The position numbers were made by a program, and so were the translations under genes. From Sphingomonas sp. R647 (GTDB lineage: Bacteria > Pseudomonadota > Alphaproteobacteria > Sphingomonadales > Sphingomonadaceae), in the NCBI RefSeq assembly GCF_020177055.1, contig NZ_JAIQXT010000002.1, positions 496,001-560,000 of the forward strand: a stretch of DNA of 64,000 bases, read 5' to 3'. The stretch's first letter is position 1. Each line of letters opens with the position of its first letter. The notes below the pieces were generated by a model. That model ran no database searches. It was not told the origin of the DNA and was given only the letters and a program-made list of their open reading frames with translations. Below are positions 27,523 through 36,257 of the stretch, in pieces.

Positions 27523-29700
27523 TCAGAAGCTCAGTCGCGCCGACACGCGGATGTCGCGGCCGGGGAGCGGCACGAAATCCTTGGTGAAGCTCGCATGGCG
27601 GCGGGCATCGACGTCGAAGATGTTGTTCGCCGACAGGATGATCGCGGTTTCGCGCTTTTCGCCCAGCGGGTGCCAGGTGACCGAGGCGTTGACGAGCGTG
27701 AAGGCCGGGGTCTCGGTCTCGAACGCCGCGACGCGGGTCTGGCGGATTGCATGCTCGACCTCGACCCGGCCGCCGAATGCGCCCTGGCTGGCGTCGATGC
27801 CGGCAAGCACGCGGAACGGCGGGATGCGCGGCACCGCGCTGCCGTCGCCCAGTTCGGCATTCACATAGTCGGCGACGAGATTGCCGCCGAGCGAGAAGCC
27901 GCCCTCGCCGCCATCAATAAAGGTCGTCGACACCTCGCCTTCGACGCCGAGATAGCGGGCGTCGGACTGACGGAATTCGAACACCGGCAGTTCGTCGATC
28001 TCGTCGCCGGTCGCGACTTCATAGATGTAGTCGTCGAACCAGTTGGCATAGGCCGCGATCTGGAAGCGCACCGGCCCGGCGGCGCCACGCGCATAGACTT
28101 CGCCGCCCCAGCTCTTTTCAGTGCGGAAATTGGGGTTGCCGACTTCATAGGATTGGGTGGCGATGTGTGGGCCGTTCGAGAACAGCTCTTCGGCCGACGG
28201 TGCGCGGACGGCGCGCGAGGCGTTGACGCCGACCTTGACCTGCGGCGTGACCGCATAGGACAGGCCGATCGCGCCGGAGAAGGCGTCGAAGCGGCGGTCG
28301 AACGCCGCGGTCGGGCCGTCCTCGTCCAGATCGAGCTTCACCTCGCCCGCGCGGACGCGGGTGTGCTCGTAGCGCAGTGCGCCTTCGAGCCCGATCGCGC
28401 CGAGATCGACTTCCTGCAGCGTGAAGAAGCCATACTGGTCGGTGACATTCTGCGGCACGAACGCTTCCGCGCCCACCGCGGCGAAGTCGCGCGTGAAGCC
28501 TTGGAAGCCCGTCACGCCGCGCCAGCCATTGCGGTTGGCCTGAACCAGCTCGAGGCGGCCTTCAAAACCCTCGGCGTTGAAGACAGTGCCGACCTCTTCG
28601 CCCTCGAACTCGGTGTGCTCATAGTCCGAGTAGCCGGCGCGGACGCGCAGCGCGTCGATGAAGCCGCCGATCTTGACCTCGCCGCGCACATCGGCGCGGA
28701 ACTGCTTCAGACCGATCGTGACGGCTTCTTCGCCATGGTCATGCTCTTCCGCGTCCGGATCGACGACGCCGCCGTCATCATGGTGATGCTCAGCGCCGGG
28801 ACGCGCCGGGACGCCATAGTTGGTGTCATAATAGCCGGCGGAGAAGCCGAGGCTCCCGCCATCGTTGATCAGCGCGAGACCGCCGCCCAGCGTGTAGGTG
28901 CGCGTGCCGCTATTGGGCAGGCGACCGCGACGGTTGGCGTTCTCCAGCGCCTCTTCGGCTTCCTCCAGATGGCCTTCATCGGCCTCTTCCGCCGCAATCT
29001 CGAGCTGTTCGGCGCGCAGCGGGTCGCTCAGCACATAGCCGCCGACGCGCAGATCGTCGCTCTTGCGATAGCTGCCATCGATATGCGCGACGATCTGCGG
29101 GGTGATCGCAAAGTCCACCGCCGCGCCGCCACCGCGTTCGTCAGCGGCCGATCCATAGGCGCCGATCGCGTCAACATGGAAACCGTTCTCCGGCACCGCG
29201 CGCGGGATGCGGCGGTCGAGCACGTTGACCGCGCCGCCGATCGCCTGGCTGCCGAACAGCAGCACCGCGGGGCCGCGCAGCACTTCGATGCGCTCCGCCG
29301 TCAGCGGCTCGATCGACACGGCATGGTCGGTCGAGGTGTTGGAGACGTCGAGCGTGCCAAGGCCATCGGTCAGCACGCGCACGCGCTCGCCCTGAAAACC
29401 GCGCAGCACGGGGCGCGACGCGCCGGGGCTGAACGAGGTTGCCGATACGCCCGGCACCTGCGTCAGCGATTCACCGATCTGGCCGCGAATGTCGCGCACC
29501 AGCTCGTCGCCGGTGATCACCGACGTGCCCGCGAGCAGGTCGAGGCGCTCAAGACCCGGCGCGCTGATCACCACTTCGTCGGTCGTCTCGCCATGCACCG
29601 GGTTGCGGCTCGACCGGTCGCGCTCGGTGTGATCGCTGGTCTGGGCGAGGACCGGGGCGGCGAGGACGCTGGTGGCGAGCAGGAGGGCGGTGAACTTCAT
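27523..29700 (-). CDS. TonB-dependent receptor, ZnuD-like (putative zinc uptake)
   Basis: 725-residue outer-membrane receptor with a signal peptide (1-19), a plug domain (about 50-160, SVITGDELVRDIRGQIGESL, RVLTDGLGTLD, ERIEVLRGPAVLLFG), and a beta barrel ending in the canonical aromatic LSF. A loop at about residues 335-360 is rich in His and Asp (EHHHDDG..EEHDHGEE), as in ZnuD receptors that bring in zinc. The start at 29700 begins the signal peptide directly. A Zur-like site lies upstream. Zinc as the substrate is inferred. Confidence 0.85.
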   Translation of the reverse strand: MKFTALLLATSVLAAPVLAQTSDHTERDRSSRNPVHGETTDEVVISAPGLERLDLLAGTSVITGDELVRDIRGQIGESLTQVPGVSATSFSPGASRPVLRGFQGERVRVLTDGLGTLDVSNTSTDHAVSIEPLTAERIEVLRGPAVLLFGSQAIGGAVNVLDRRIPRAVPENGFHVDAIGAYGSAADERGGGAAVDFAITPQIVAHIDGSYRKSDDLRVGGYVLSDPLRAEQLEIAAEEADEGHLEEAEEALENANRRGRLPNSGTRTYTLGGGLALINDGGSLGFSAGYYDTNYGVPARPGAEHHHDDGGVVDPDAEEHDHGEEAVTIGLKQFRADVRGEVKIGGFIDALRVRAGYSDYEHTEFEGEEVGTVFNAEGFEGRLELVQANRNGWRGVTGFQGFTRDFAAVGAEAFVPQNVTDQYGFFTLQEVDLGAIGLEGALRYEHTRVRAGEVKLDLDEDGPTAAFDRRFDAFSGAIGLSYAVTPQVKVGVNASRAVRAPSAEELFSNGPHIATQSYEVGNPNFRTEKSWGGEVYARGAAGPVRFQIAAYANWFDDYIYEVATGDEIDELPVFEFRQSDARYLGVEGEVSTTFIDGGEGGFSLGGNLVADYVNAELGDGSAVPRIPPFRVLAGIDASQGAFGGRVEVEHAIRQTRVAAFETETPAFTLVNASVTWHPLGEKRETAIILSANNIFDVDARRHASFTKDFVPLPGRDIRVSARLSF

Positions 29701-29743
29701 GGTTACGCAATTCCCTGAAACTGGATTCGCGCGCACTCTTAAG

Positions 29744-29758
29744 TGCTATGATACAACG
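29744..29758 (-). promoter_or_regulatory. Candidate Zur-like site upstream of the TonB receptor
   Basis: TGCTATGATACAACG lies about 45 bases ahead of the receptor start. It matches about 10 of 14 fixed positions of the TGTTATA-N-TATAACA zinc-uptake-regulator consensus but is not a clean palindrome. It coincides with the most AT-rich part of the intergenic region, so it could also simply contain a -10 element. Confidence 0.3.
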
Positions 29759-29812
29759 TCACAAGTAGGAATTTGCTGCGCTGCGACGAAGCTCCGCGCC
29801 GCCGATCAACGC

Positions 29813-30688
29813 TTACAAACCGCCGGCGTCGAAGGCGATGCCCGCATTGCGGTACGCAGCGACCAGCGCGTTGCGCAGCAGGCAGGCAATGGTCATCGGC
29901 CCGACCCCGCCCGGCACCGGGGTGATCGCGCCAGCGACCGATGCCGCGCTGTCGAATTCGACATCGCCGACCAGCGCGCCGTCGACGCGGTTGATCCCGA
30001 CATCGATCACGGTTGCGCCGGGCTTCAGCCATTCACCCTTGACGAAGCCCGCGCGCCCGACCGCCGCCACGACGATGTCGGCGCGGCTGACATGATGGGC
30101 GAGGTCGCGGGTGCGCGAATGGGCGAGGGTGACAGTGCAATTGGCAGCAGTCAGTAGTGCCGCCATCGGCTTGCCGACCAGAATCGAGCGGCCGATGACG
30201 ATCGCATCGAGGCCCGACAGGTCACCGATCTGGTCCTGCAACAGCATCAGGCTGCCGAGCGGGGTGCACGGCACCAGTCCGTCGATGCCGAGCGCCAGTC
30301 GGCCGGCGCTGACCGGGGTCAGCCCGTCGACATCCTTGCCCGGATCGATCGCCGCGACCACCGCCTGCTCGTCGAGATGGCGGGGCAGGGGCAATTGGAC
30401 GAGGATGCCATCGACCGCCGCATCGGCGTTCAACTGGCGCACCAGGGCGATCAGCGTGTCCTGAGTCGTGTCGGCGGGCAGGCGGTGTTCGAAGCTCGCC
30501 ATGTTGGCGGCGACCGTCGCCTTGCCCTTACTGCGGACATAGACGGCGGAGGCGGGGTCGTCACCGACCAGCACGACCGCGAGGCCAGCCTTGCGGCCCG
30601 CCTGCCCCTCAAATGCTGCCGCAGCCTCGCCCACCCGGGCACGCAGATTGGCGGCGAATGCCTTACCGTCGATGATCTCAGCGCTCAT
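29813..30688 (-). CDS. folD: Bifunctional methylenetetrahydrofolate dehydrogenase / cyclohydrolase FolD
   Basis: Interconverts 5,10-methylene- and 10-formyl-tetrahydrofolate. 291 residues. Conserved pieces are [17 protein letters not shown] with the catalytic lysine, [14 protein letters not shown], the [14 protein letters not shown] segment, the Rossmann [17 protein letters not shown], and the closing [15 protein letters not shown]. Its start at 30688 overlaps the end of the DUF167 gene by 11 bases, so it is the last gene of a yggT-DUF167-folD run. Confidence 0.96.
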   Translation of the reverse strand: MSAEIIDGKAFAANLRARVGEAAAAFEGQAGRKAGLAVVLVGDDPASAVYVRSKGKATVAANMASFEHRLPADTTQDTLIALVRQLNADAAVDGILVQLPLPRHLDEQAVVAAIDPGKDVDGLTPVSAGRLALGIDGLVPCTPLGSLMLLQDQIGDLSGLDAIVIGRSILVGKPMAALLTAANCTVTLAHSRTRDLAHHVSRADIVVAAVGRAGFVKGEWLKPGATVIDVGINRVDGALVGDVEFDSAASVAGAITPVPGGVGPMTIACLLRNALVAAYRNAGIAFDAGGL

Positions 30689-30989
30689 GCCCCGCCCCAT
30701 AGAGCGACGCGGCGATTCCCGCCAGCGTCTTGGGATCGCCGGTGATGGTCAGGCGCTTCACCCGTGCCGTGTCCCCGGCGATCAGCGCCACGTCGCGCTT
30801 GGGAACGCCGAACGTCTTGGCGACCAGTTCGATCAGCGCCGCATTGGCCGCGCCCTCGACCGGCGGCGCGGCGATGCGCGCGGCGAAATGCTCGGGCGTT
30901 CCCGGGAGCAGTGCACTCTTCGACGCGCGCGGTGTGGCGCGCACGGCGATGGTCAGGCCCGGCGGCGCTTCCCGCCAGGGCTGGCTCAC
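30678..30989 (-). CDS. DUF167 (YggU) family protein
   Basis: 103 residues from a GTG at 30989 that overlaps the yggT stop as GTGA. The family pattern is clear: [43 protein letters not shown], and [16 protein letters not shown]. The function of DUF167 proteins is unknown, although they regularly follow yggT, as here. The frame is open upstream but not conserved, so the GTG is preferred. Confidence 0.88.
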   Translation of the reverse strand: MSQPWREAPPGLTIAVRATPRASKSALLPGTPEHFAARIAAPPVEGAANAALIELVAKTFGVPKRDVALIAGDTARVKRLTITGDPKTLAGIAASLYGAGHER

Positions 30990-31300
30990 GCCGCCGGGCT
31001 GGCGAGCGCGACCGCGAGGTTCGGAATCACCGCATAATTGATGATCGCGATCAGGATCAGCACCACGAACGGCGCGAAATCCATCGGGCCGGTATCGGGC
31101 AGGATGCGGCGGATCGGGCGATAGATCGGCTCGGTTAGCGTATTGAGGCCGCGCCACAGCGAGCTGACGAAATCATTATAGGTGTTGATCACGTTGAATG
31201 AGATCAGGATCGACAGCACCGCCTGAATGACGATGATCCACCACAGCACGTTGAGCAGGATCTGTACGATCCCGAAAAGCATGTTCAGAAACGGGTCCAA
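30986..31300 (-). CDS. YggT family membrane protein
   Basis: 104 residues with two hydrophobic segments (about 5-35 and 70-100) separated by the conserved TEPIYRPIRRILPDTGPMDFAP stretch, of which PIYRPIRRILP is the family hallmark. The start is TTG at 31300 with a strong GGAGG five bases upstream. YggT proteins have been linked to osmotic tolerance and cell-division factors in other bacteria; the role here is unknown. It is the first gene of the run toward folD. Confidence 0.88.
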   Translation of the reverse strand: MDPFLNMLFGIVQILLNVLWWIIVIQAVLSILISFNVINTYNDFVSSLWRGLNTLTEPIYRPIRRILPDTGPMDFAPFVVLILIAIINYAVIPNLAVALASPAA

Positions 31301-31375
31301 TCGGGCCTCCGGAGTTTTGGCGCTTTTACAGGAAAGCGGCGGCTATCGGCAACTGTGTTGGCTATATAAGACGGC

Positions 31376-32275
31376 TCAGCGGTGAACCAAGGTTCCCGCG
31401 CCCTGCGTGGTGAAGATTTCGAGCAGCATCGCGTGCGGGATGCGTCCGTCGAGGATGACGGCGGCGTCCACCCCGGCATCGACCGCGGCGACGCAGGTCT
31501 CGACCTTGGGGATCATCCCCCCGCTGATCGTGCCATCGGCCTTCAGCGCCATGATCCGGCCGGGGTCGAGGTCGGTCAGCAGGTTCTTGTCCTTGTCCAG
31601 CACGCCCGGCACATCGGTGAGCAGGAAGAAGCGCGATGCACCGAGCGCGCCGGCAATCGCCCCCGCCATGGTGTCGGCATTGATGTTGTAGGTATGGCCG
31701 TCCGCACCCAGCGCGATCGGCGCGATCACCGGGATAAAGCCCTGATCGCTCAGCGTCGTCAGCACCGAGGCGTCGACCGCAACCGGCTCTCCGACAAAGC
31801 CCAGATCGACATGGCGTTCGATGCCCTGCAGCGGATCGGCGGAATCGCGCTGGACCTTGCGCGCGGTGACCAGGCCTGAATCCTTGCCCGAAATGCCGAG
31901 CGCCTTTCCGCCCGCCGCGCCGATCCAGCTGACGATTTCCTTGTTGATCGATCCGGCCAGCACCATTTCGGCGATGCGCGCGGTTTCAGCGTCTGTGACG
32001 CGCAGCCCGCCGATAAACTGCGATTCGACGCCAAGCCGCTTGAGCATCGACCCGATCTGCGGCCCGCCACCGTGCACGACGACCGGGTTGATCCCCACCG
32101 CCTTGAGCAGCACGACATCCTCGGCAAAGTCACGCGCCAGCTCGGGATCGCCCATCGCGTGGCCGCCATATTTCACGACGAACGTCTTGCCCTTGTAACG
32201 CTGCATATAGGGCAGCGCGTCGGTCAGCGTCTCGGCCTTGGCCAGCATCGCGGGGTCGGGTGCGTGATCGGTCAT
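31376..32275 (-). CDS. argB: Acetylglutamate kinase
   Basis: Second step of arginine synthesis. 299 residues. The amino-acid kinase motifs are [11 protein letters not shown] near the N-terminus, [11 protein letters not shown] with the glycine-rich loop, [31 protein letters not shown], and [15 protein letters not shown] near the end. The N-terminal helix of hexameric arginine-sensitive forms appears to be present ([19 protein letters not shown]), so feedback by arginine is plausible. It stands upstream of yggT in the same direction, 75 bases away. Confidence 0.96.
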   Translation of the reverse strand: MTDHAPDPAMLAKAETLTDALPYMQRYKGKTFVVKYGGHAMGDPELARDFAEDVVLLKAVGINPVVVHGGGPQIGSMLKRLGVESQFIGGLRVTDAETARIAEMVLAGSINKEIVSWIGAAGGKALGISGKDSGLVTARKVQRDSADPLQGIERHVDLGFVGEPVAVDASVLTTLSDQGFIPVIAPIALGADGHTYNINADTMAGAIAGALGASRFFLLTDVPGVLDKDKNLLTDLDPGRIMALKADGTISGGMIPKVETCVAAVDAGVDAAVILDGRIPHAMLLEIFTTQGAGTLVHR

Positions 32276-32330
32276 GCCGCGCCCTTAGCGGGAGTTGCGC
32301 ACTTACGAAAGCATGCGCGGATGAGTCGGC

Positions 32331-32367
32331 TTGACTCAATTCGATGATTAGCTAAATAACAAATCAT
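32331..32367 (+). promoter_or_regulatory. Candidate sdpR promoter and operator
   Basis: TTGACT at 32331 and TAAATA at 32353 are spaced by 16 bases. Overlapping them is an imperfect dyad with ATGATT and AATCAT arms (32344-32349 and 32362-32367) around TTAGCTAA. It ends on the start codon at 32366, so the transcript would be nearly leaderless and the regulator could bind its own promoter. Predicted by eye. Confidence 0.4.
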
Positions 32368-32656
32368 GAGCATGGTCTTCAAGGCATTGTCCGACCCCAC
32401 CCGCCGCCGTGTGCTGCAACTGCTGCGCAAGGGGCCGATGAGTGCGGGCGACCTGAGCGACAAGTTCGACGTGTCGAAACCGACCATGTCGGCGCATTTC
32501 GCGGTGCTCAAGGAAGCCGACCTGGTTCACGCCGAAAAGGCGGGGAAGTCGGTCATCTATCACCTCAAGCTCTCGGTGCTCGAAGAGGCGCTGCTGGGCT
32601 TTGTCGATTCATTCGGGGGCAGCGGATCGACCGCACCCGGCAAGGAGAGCGCATGA
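32366..32656 (+). CDS. ArsR-family autorepressor, SdpR-like
   Basis: 96-residue winged-helix regulator: FKALSDPTRRRVLQLLRKGPMSAGDLSDKF in pieces, the recognition helix KPTMSAHFAVLKEADLV, and the wing EKAGKSVIYHL. No metal-binding cysteines are present, which fits the SdpR group, not metal sensors. In Bacillus, SdpR is held at the membrane by SdpI; here too the next gene is an SdpI-like membrane protein, overlapping by four bases. No ribosome binding site is evident. Confidence 0.82.
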   Translation: MSMVFKALSDPTRRRVLQLLRKGPMSAGDLSDKFDVSKPTMSAHFAVLKEADLVHAEKAGKSVIYHLKLSVLEEALLGFVDSFGGSGSTAPGKESA

Positions 32657-33030
32657 TGAACAGCGAAACCAAGATCAGCCTGGCGTGGGGCGTGGGGATT
32701 GTCGTGCTCGCGCTGGGCCTCAGTTCGGCGCGCAGCGCGGGCCATGTCGATCACGACACGGTGACCCGCATCGTGCTGGGTGCGACCGGGCTGATGGTCG
32801 CGTGGTTCGGCAACATGATGCCCAAGCGCTTTGTGCCGAGCGCACTCGCGCGCAAGGTCCATCGCGTCGGCGGCTGGTCCCTGGTCATCAGCGGGCTGAT
32901 CTACGCCGCTGCGTTCGCCTTCGCCCCGATCCAGACTGCGGTCTATATCGGCGGTGGCGCGGTGTTGGCGGGCCTTGCGATCACCTTTGGCTATTGCCAG
33001 TCGGTGCGCGCAAAGGCCGGGGCGGCGTAG
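32653..33030 (+). CDS. SdpI-like small membrane protein
   Basis: 125 residues with four hydrophobic segments (about 8-25, 38-55, 74-93, 96-115). The GNMMPKRFVPS motif after the second helix resembles the GN-x-MPK region of SdpI immunity/signalling proteins. The start ATG overlaps the sdpR-like stop (ATGA), implying coupled translation. It probably works with the regulator upstream. The ligand or toxin it answers to is unknown; no sdpABC toxin genes are nearby. Confidence 0.65.
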   Translation: MMNSETKISLAWGVGIVVLALGLSSARSAGHVDHDTVTRIVLGATGLMVAWFGNMMPKRFVPSALARKVHRVGGWSLVISGLIYAAAFAFAPIQTAVYIGGGAVLAGLAITFGYCQSVRAKAGAA

Positions 33031-33049
33031 CCGCGTGCCGGGACCGGGC

Positions 33050-33697
33050 CTACGCCGCCCGGTCCAGCCGCCGCCCGAGTGCGACAAAGCCATAGATCAG
33101 CACCGGTACCAGTACGATCGACAGCGTGACCTTCGCCAGCATCTGTCCGGCAAGCAGGTTGGTGATGTCGAACAGGCCGTAAAAGGCGATGAAGACGAAC
33201 ACCAGCGTATCGACGATCTGGCTGAGGACGCCGGCCACCGCCGAGCGGAACCACAGGAGTCGTGATCCTTCATTGCCCTTGAGCGCGGCGAAGATCGTGA
33301 CGTTCAGCGTCTGCGAGATGCCATAGGCGATGATCCCGCCGATCCAGATGCGCCAGGTGCTGAACAGGATCAGCTGGATCGCCTTGAGCCCATCGGCGCG
33401 CTGTTCGATCATCTCCGCAGATGGCGGCAGTGCGAAGACGAGCAGCGACAGCAACAGCGACGCGATCAGCGGGATGAAACCGAACAGCACCAGCTTGTTG
33501 GCGACCGAACGCCCGTGCAGTTCGGCGACGGCACTGGAAACGGCGACCAGCAGCAGGAAGGCGAAAATGCCCGCCTCCACCGCCAGCGGCCCCAATGCCA
33601 CCTGCTTGTTGCCCAGCACGCCCGCGATGCAGACCATGCCGCCATAAAAGATCGAAAGGACGAAGAGCGAGCGCGTCAGCGGAGCCGGTGTGGTCAT
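33050..33697 (-). CDS. Queuosine precursor transporter (YhhQ/VUT family)
   Basis: 215-residue polytopic protein of the vitamin-uptake-like ECF/VUT group. About six membrane helices are seen. Conserved pieces include VLGNKQVALGPLAVEAGIFAF, AVAELHGRSVANKLVLFGF and RSAVAGVLSQIVDTLVFVF, the last two being typical of YhhQ, which brings in queuosine precursors preQ0/preQ1. The ATG at 33697 is preferred over an upstream non-conserved extension. It is convergent with the SdpI-like gene. Confidence 0.85.
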   Translation of the reverse strand: MTTPAPLTRSLFVLSIFYGGMVCIAGVLGNKQVALGPLAVEAGIFAFLLLVAVSSAVAELHGRSVANKLVLFGFIPLIASLLLSLLVFALPPSAEMIEQRADGLKAIQLILFSTWRIWIGGIIAYGISQTLNVTIFAALKGNEGSRLLWFRSAVAGVLSQIVDTLVFVFIAFYGLFDITNLLAGQMLAKVTLSIVLVPVLIYGFVALGRRLDRAA

Positions 33698-33811
33698 TGC
33701 GCTGCCTAACGCGGTTTTGTTGCTGACGGAAGCACCTAGCGGCGCGCGCGGCAAACGCTATGGTGCCACCCCGAATGCCGCGCCCAAGACGCGGCACAAA
33801 GGGGTTTCCAG

Positions 33812-35080
33812 TTGAACAATCTTCCGATCGGCATTCTCGGTATCGTCGCGATTCTCGCGATCGCCTTCCTGCTCTCCTCGAACAAGCGTGCGATTCGGCT
33901 GCGGGTCGTCGGCCCGGCCTTTGCGTTGCAGGCGGGAATCGCCTTCCTCGTCCTCTATGTTCCCGCCGGTCGCGCCGCGATCGAGTGGATGGCGAAGGGC
34001 GTGTCGGAGCTGCTCGGCTATGCGCAGGCGGGGACCGACTTCATCTTCGGCCCGCTCGCCCGGCCCGAAGTCGGCGGACAGAGCTTCGCAATCGCCGCGC
34101 TGCCGGTCATCATCTTCTTCGCCGCGCTCGTCTCGGTGCTCTACCACCTCAAGATCATGCAGTTTCTGGTCCGCTGGATCGGCGGCGCGATCGAGAAGGT
34201 GACCGGGGTCAGCAAAGTCGAATCGCTGTGTTCGGCGGCCAACATCTTCGTCGGCCAGAGCGAATCGCCGCTGGTCATCCGCCCCTATCTCGCCAGCCTG
34301 ACCCCGTCACAGCTGTTCGCGATCATGTCGGTCGGCATGGCCGGCGTCGCGGGGACGATCCTCGCGGCCTATGCCGCGATGGGCATCAACATCCAGTTCC
34401 TGCTCGCCGCCAGCTTCATGGCCGCGCCCGGCGGGCTGCTGATGGCCAAGATCATGATGCCGGACGAGCCCGTGGTGAAGGCGGACGAACTCCCGCTCGA
34501 GGATACGCTGGTCGATGGCGAGGCGGCGGTGATCCGCGCGGTCGAGACCGAAGTGGAGGAAGAGCGCGCCGCCAACATCATCATGGCCGCGGCGATGGGC
34601 GCGCAGACCGGCGTCAAGATCGCGGTCGCGGTCGGCGCGATGGTGCTGGCCTTTGTCGCTTTGGTTGCCCTCGCCAACGGCCTGCTCGGCACGGTCGGCG
34701 GCCTGTTCGGCTATCCCGACCTGACGTTTCAGGGGATCATCGGCACCGCCTTTGCCCCGGTGATGTTCCTGGTCGGCATTCCGTGGAACGAGACTGCGGC
34801 GGCCGGCGGCCTGTTCGGCACCAAGATGGTGCTCAACGAGTTCGTCGCCTTCCTCAACCTTGGCCAGACCCAGGGACTGAGCGAGCGCAGCACCGCGATC
34901 ATCACCTTCGCGCTGTGCGGTTTTGCGAACTTCAGCTCGATCGCGATCCAGATGGCCGCGACCGGCAGCCTTGCCCCGAACCAGCGTCCGATGATCGCGA
35001 AGCTCGGGATCAAGGCGCTGCTCGCGGGTAGCCTAGCCAACCTGCTCAGCGCGGCGCTGGCTGGGTTAATGCTGCCGTGA
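33812..35080 (+). CDS. Concentrative nucleoside transporter (NupC/CNT family)
   Basis: Sodium- or proton-driven nucleoside importer of 422 residues with about ten membrane segments. CNT signatures are GQSESPLVIRPYL, SVGMAGVAGTILAAYAAMGI, the EFVAFLNL segment and CGFANFSSIAIQMA. The start is TTG at 33812 (NNLPIGILGIVA), with AAGGGG about six bases upstream; no ATG or GTG fits. An acidic loop (VVKADELPLEDTLVDGE) sits between helices, as in the family. It stands alone. Confidence 0.92.
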   Translation: MNNLPIGILGIVAILAIAFLLSSNKRAIRLRVVGPAFALQAGIAFLVLYVPAGRAAIEWMAKGVSELLGYAQAGTDFIFGPLARPEVGGQSFAIAALPVIIFFAALVSVLYHLKIMQFLVRWIGGAIEKVTGVSKVESLCSAANIFVGQSESPLVIRPYLASLTPSQLFAIMSVGMAGVAGTILAAYAAMGINIQFLLAASFMAAPGGLLMAKIMMPDEPVVKADELPLEDTLVDGEAAVIRAVETEVEEERAANIIMAAAMGAQTGVKIAVAVGAMVLAFVALVALANGLLGTVGGLFGYPDLTFQGIIGTAFAPVMFLVGIPWNETAAAGGLFGTKMVLNEFVAFLNLGQTQGLSERSTAIITFALCGFANFSSIAIQMAATGSLAPNQRPMIAKLGIKALLAGSLANLLSAALAGLMLP

Positions 35081-35088
35081 ATTTGTGC

Positions 35089-35119
35089 TTGCTCCTGACG
35101 TAACGTCAGCGGGTAGGGT
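35089..35119 (+). promoter_or_regulatory. MerR-type promoter with 19-bp spacer and operator palindrome
   Basis: TTGCTC (35089-35094) and TAGGGT (35114-35119) are spaced by 19 bases, the overlong spacing typical of MerR-controlled promoters. The spacer holds a perfect palindrome with seven-base arms, CTGACGTAACGTCAG (35095-35109). The start codon of the MerR gene is at 35128, only nine bases past the -10, so the mRNA may be leaderless. Confidence 0.7.
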
Positions 35120-35127
35120 GCTACCCC

Positions 35128-35901
35128 ATGAGCGATCGGATGGAGATTGGTGAGGTTGCGCGGCGCACTGGCCTGTCGCTGCGTGCGTTGCGCTACTACG
35201 AACAGTGCGGCATCGTCGCGCCGGTGCGCACCGCCGGCACACGTCGGGTCTATGGCGCAGGCGACCTCGCCCGACTGAATGCCGCGACTGCGCTCAAGCG
35301 GCTGGGCTTCCCGCTCAAGGACATTGCTGCAATGCTTGCCCGGGGGCCGCTGGACCTCGGCCCGCTGATCGCCGCACGAATCGCCACGATCGAGATACAA
35401 GCTGCCGAACTGGCGAACTCCCGCGCGCTTTTGCTCTCGGTCTGCGCGCGCATCAATCGCGGCGAGCCGATCGATATCGCTACGCTGTGCGCGCTCATCA
35501 GGACGGGAGAGGAAAACGTAAAGGAAGCGGACATGGCGGCGATCGCCGCGCGCTATCTGGATGCGGAGGATCGCGCCAATTTCGCGGCCAGTTGGGCCGC
35601 GCTCCCCGCGGGCTTCGACCAGGCCGACTATGCGCAGGGGTGGCGAGAACTGGGTGCCCGGATCGAAGCGGCGCTGCCACTCGATCCCGGCAGCGCCGAA
35701 GCGCAGGACTTTGTCGATGCGTGGATGGCTTTGCTCCAGCCGTTCGCGCAGGTCGCCTCGCCACAAGTCTTTGCTGGCGTTGCGCGCATGTATGACGAAA
35801 TGGACCAATGGGGCGACGCGGTCGATCCGGGGTTCAGCAAGCGAGTCTGGGATTTCATCAAACTCGCCGCTGCGGCGCGTATGACGGGAGGGACGACATG
35901 A
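35128..35901 (+). CDS. MerR-family transcriptional regulator
   Basis: 257 residues. The N-terminal MerR winged helix-turn-helix (1-75) reads MEIGEVARRTGLSLRALRYY, GIVAPVRTAGTRRVYGAGDL and LKRLGFPLKDIAAML in pieces, followed by a dimerising helix (to about 120) and a helical C-terminal domain of the kind that binds drugs in TipA-like regulators. The next gene, an SMR efflux pump, overlaps by four bases, so it probably regulates that pump and itself from the 19-bp-spaced promoter upstream. The inducer is unknown. Confidence 0.88.
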   Translation: MSDRMEIGEVARRTGLSLRALRYYEQCGIVAPVRTAGTRRVYGAGDLARLNAATALKRLGFPLKDIAAMLARGPLDLGPLIAARIATIEIQAAELANSRALLLSVCARINRGEPIDIATLCALIRTGEENVKEADMAAIAARYLDAEDRANFAASWAALPAGFDQADYAQGWRELGARIEAALPLDPGSAEAQDFVDAWMALLQPFAQVASPQVFAGVARMYDEMDQWGDAVDPGFSKRVWDFIKLAAAARMTGGTT

Positions 35902-36257
35902 ACGCGTGGATCCTGCTGGCGATTGCCATCGCCTTTGAAGTTGCGGCGACCAGCCTGCTCAAGGCGTCCAACGGGTTCAGCCGCCCGCTCTTTGGCGCTG
36001 CCTCGATCATGCTCTATTCGATCTGTTTCTGGCTGCTCGGCTTCGCGTTCACGCGCATTCCGATGGGCGTCGCCTATGCGATCTGGTCGGGCGTCGGGAT
36101 CACCTTGGTCGCGTTGATTGGCGTCATCCTGTTTCGCCAAAGCCTGACGCCCGTCCAAATCGGCTTTATCGCCCTGATCGCGGTGGGGGCGATCGGCCTG
36201 AACCTGTCGACCCCCGCCGACCCTCAACGCGTCGGCACCGGCTCCGCGCCCGAATAA
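35898..36257 (+). CDS. Small multidrug resistance (SMR) efflux protein
   Basis: 119 residues with four membrane helices. The essential glutamate is in helix 1 ([15 protein letters not shown], about Glu14), followed by [21 protein letters not shown] and the [12 protein letters not shown] signature. This matches drug/guanidinium exporters such as EmrE or QacE. Translation is coupled to the MerR regulator (ATGA). Its last 34 bases overlap the end of the convergent 3-hydroxyacyl-CoA dehydrogenase gene, which gives it an atypical hydrophilic tail ([16 protein letters not shown]). Confidence 0.9.
   Translation: MNAWILLAIAIAFEVAATSLLKASNGFSRPLFGAASIMLYSICFWLLGFAFTRIPMGVAYAIWSGVGITLVALIGVILFRQSLTPVQIGFIALIAVGAIGLNLSTPADPQRVGTGSAPE

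Noticed and set aside
27595..29718. 707-codon open frame on the plus strand opposite the TonB receptor
   Set aside because: It mirrors the receptor codon structure and has no start context, signal peptide or recognisable domain.
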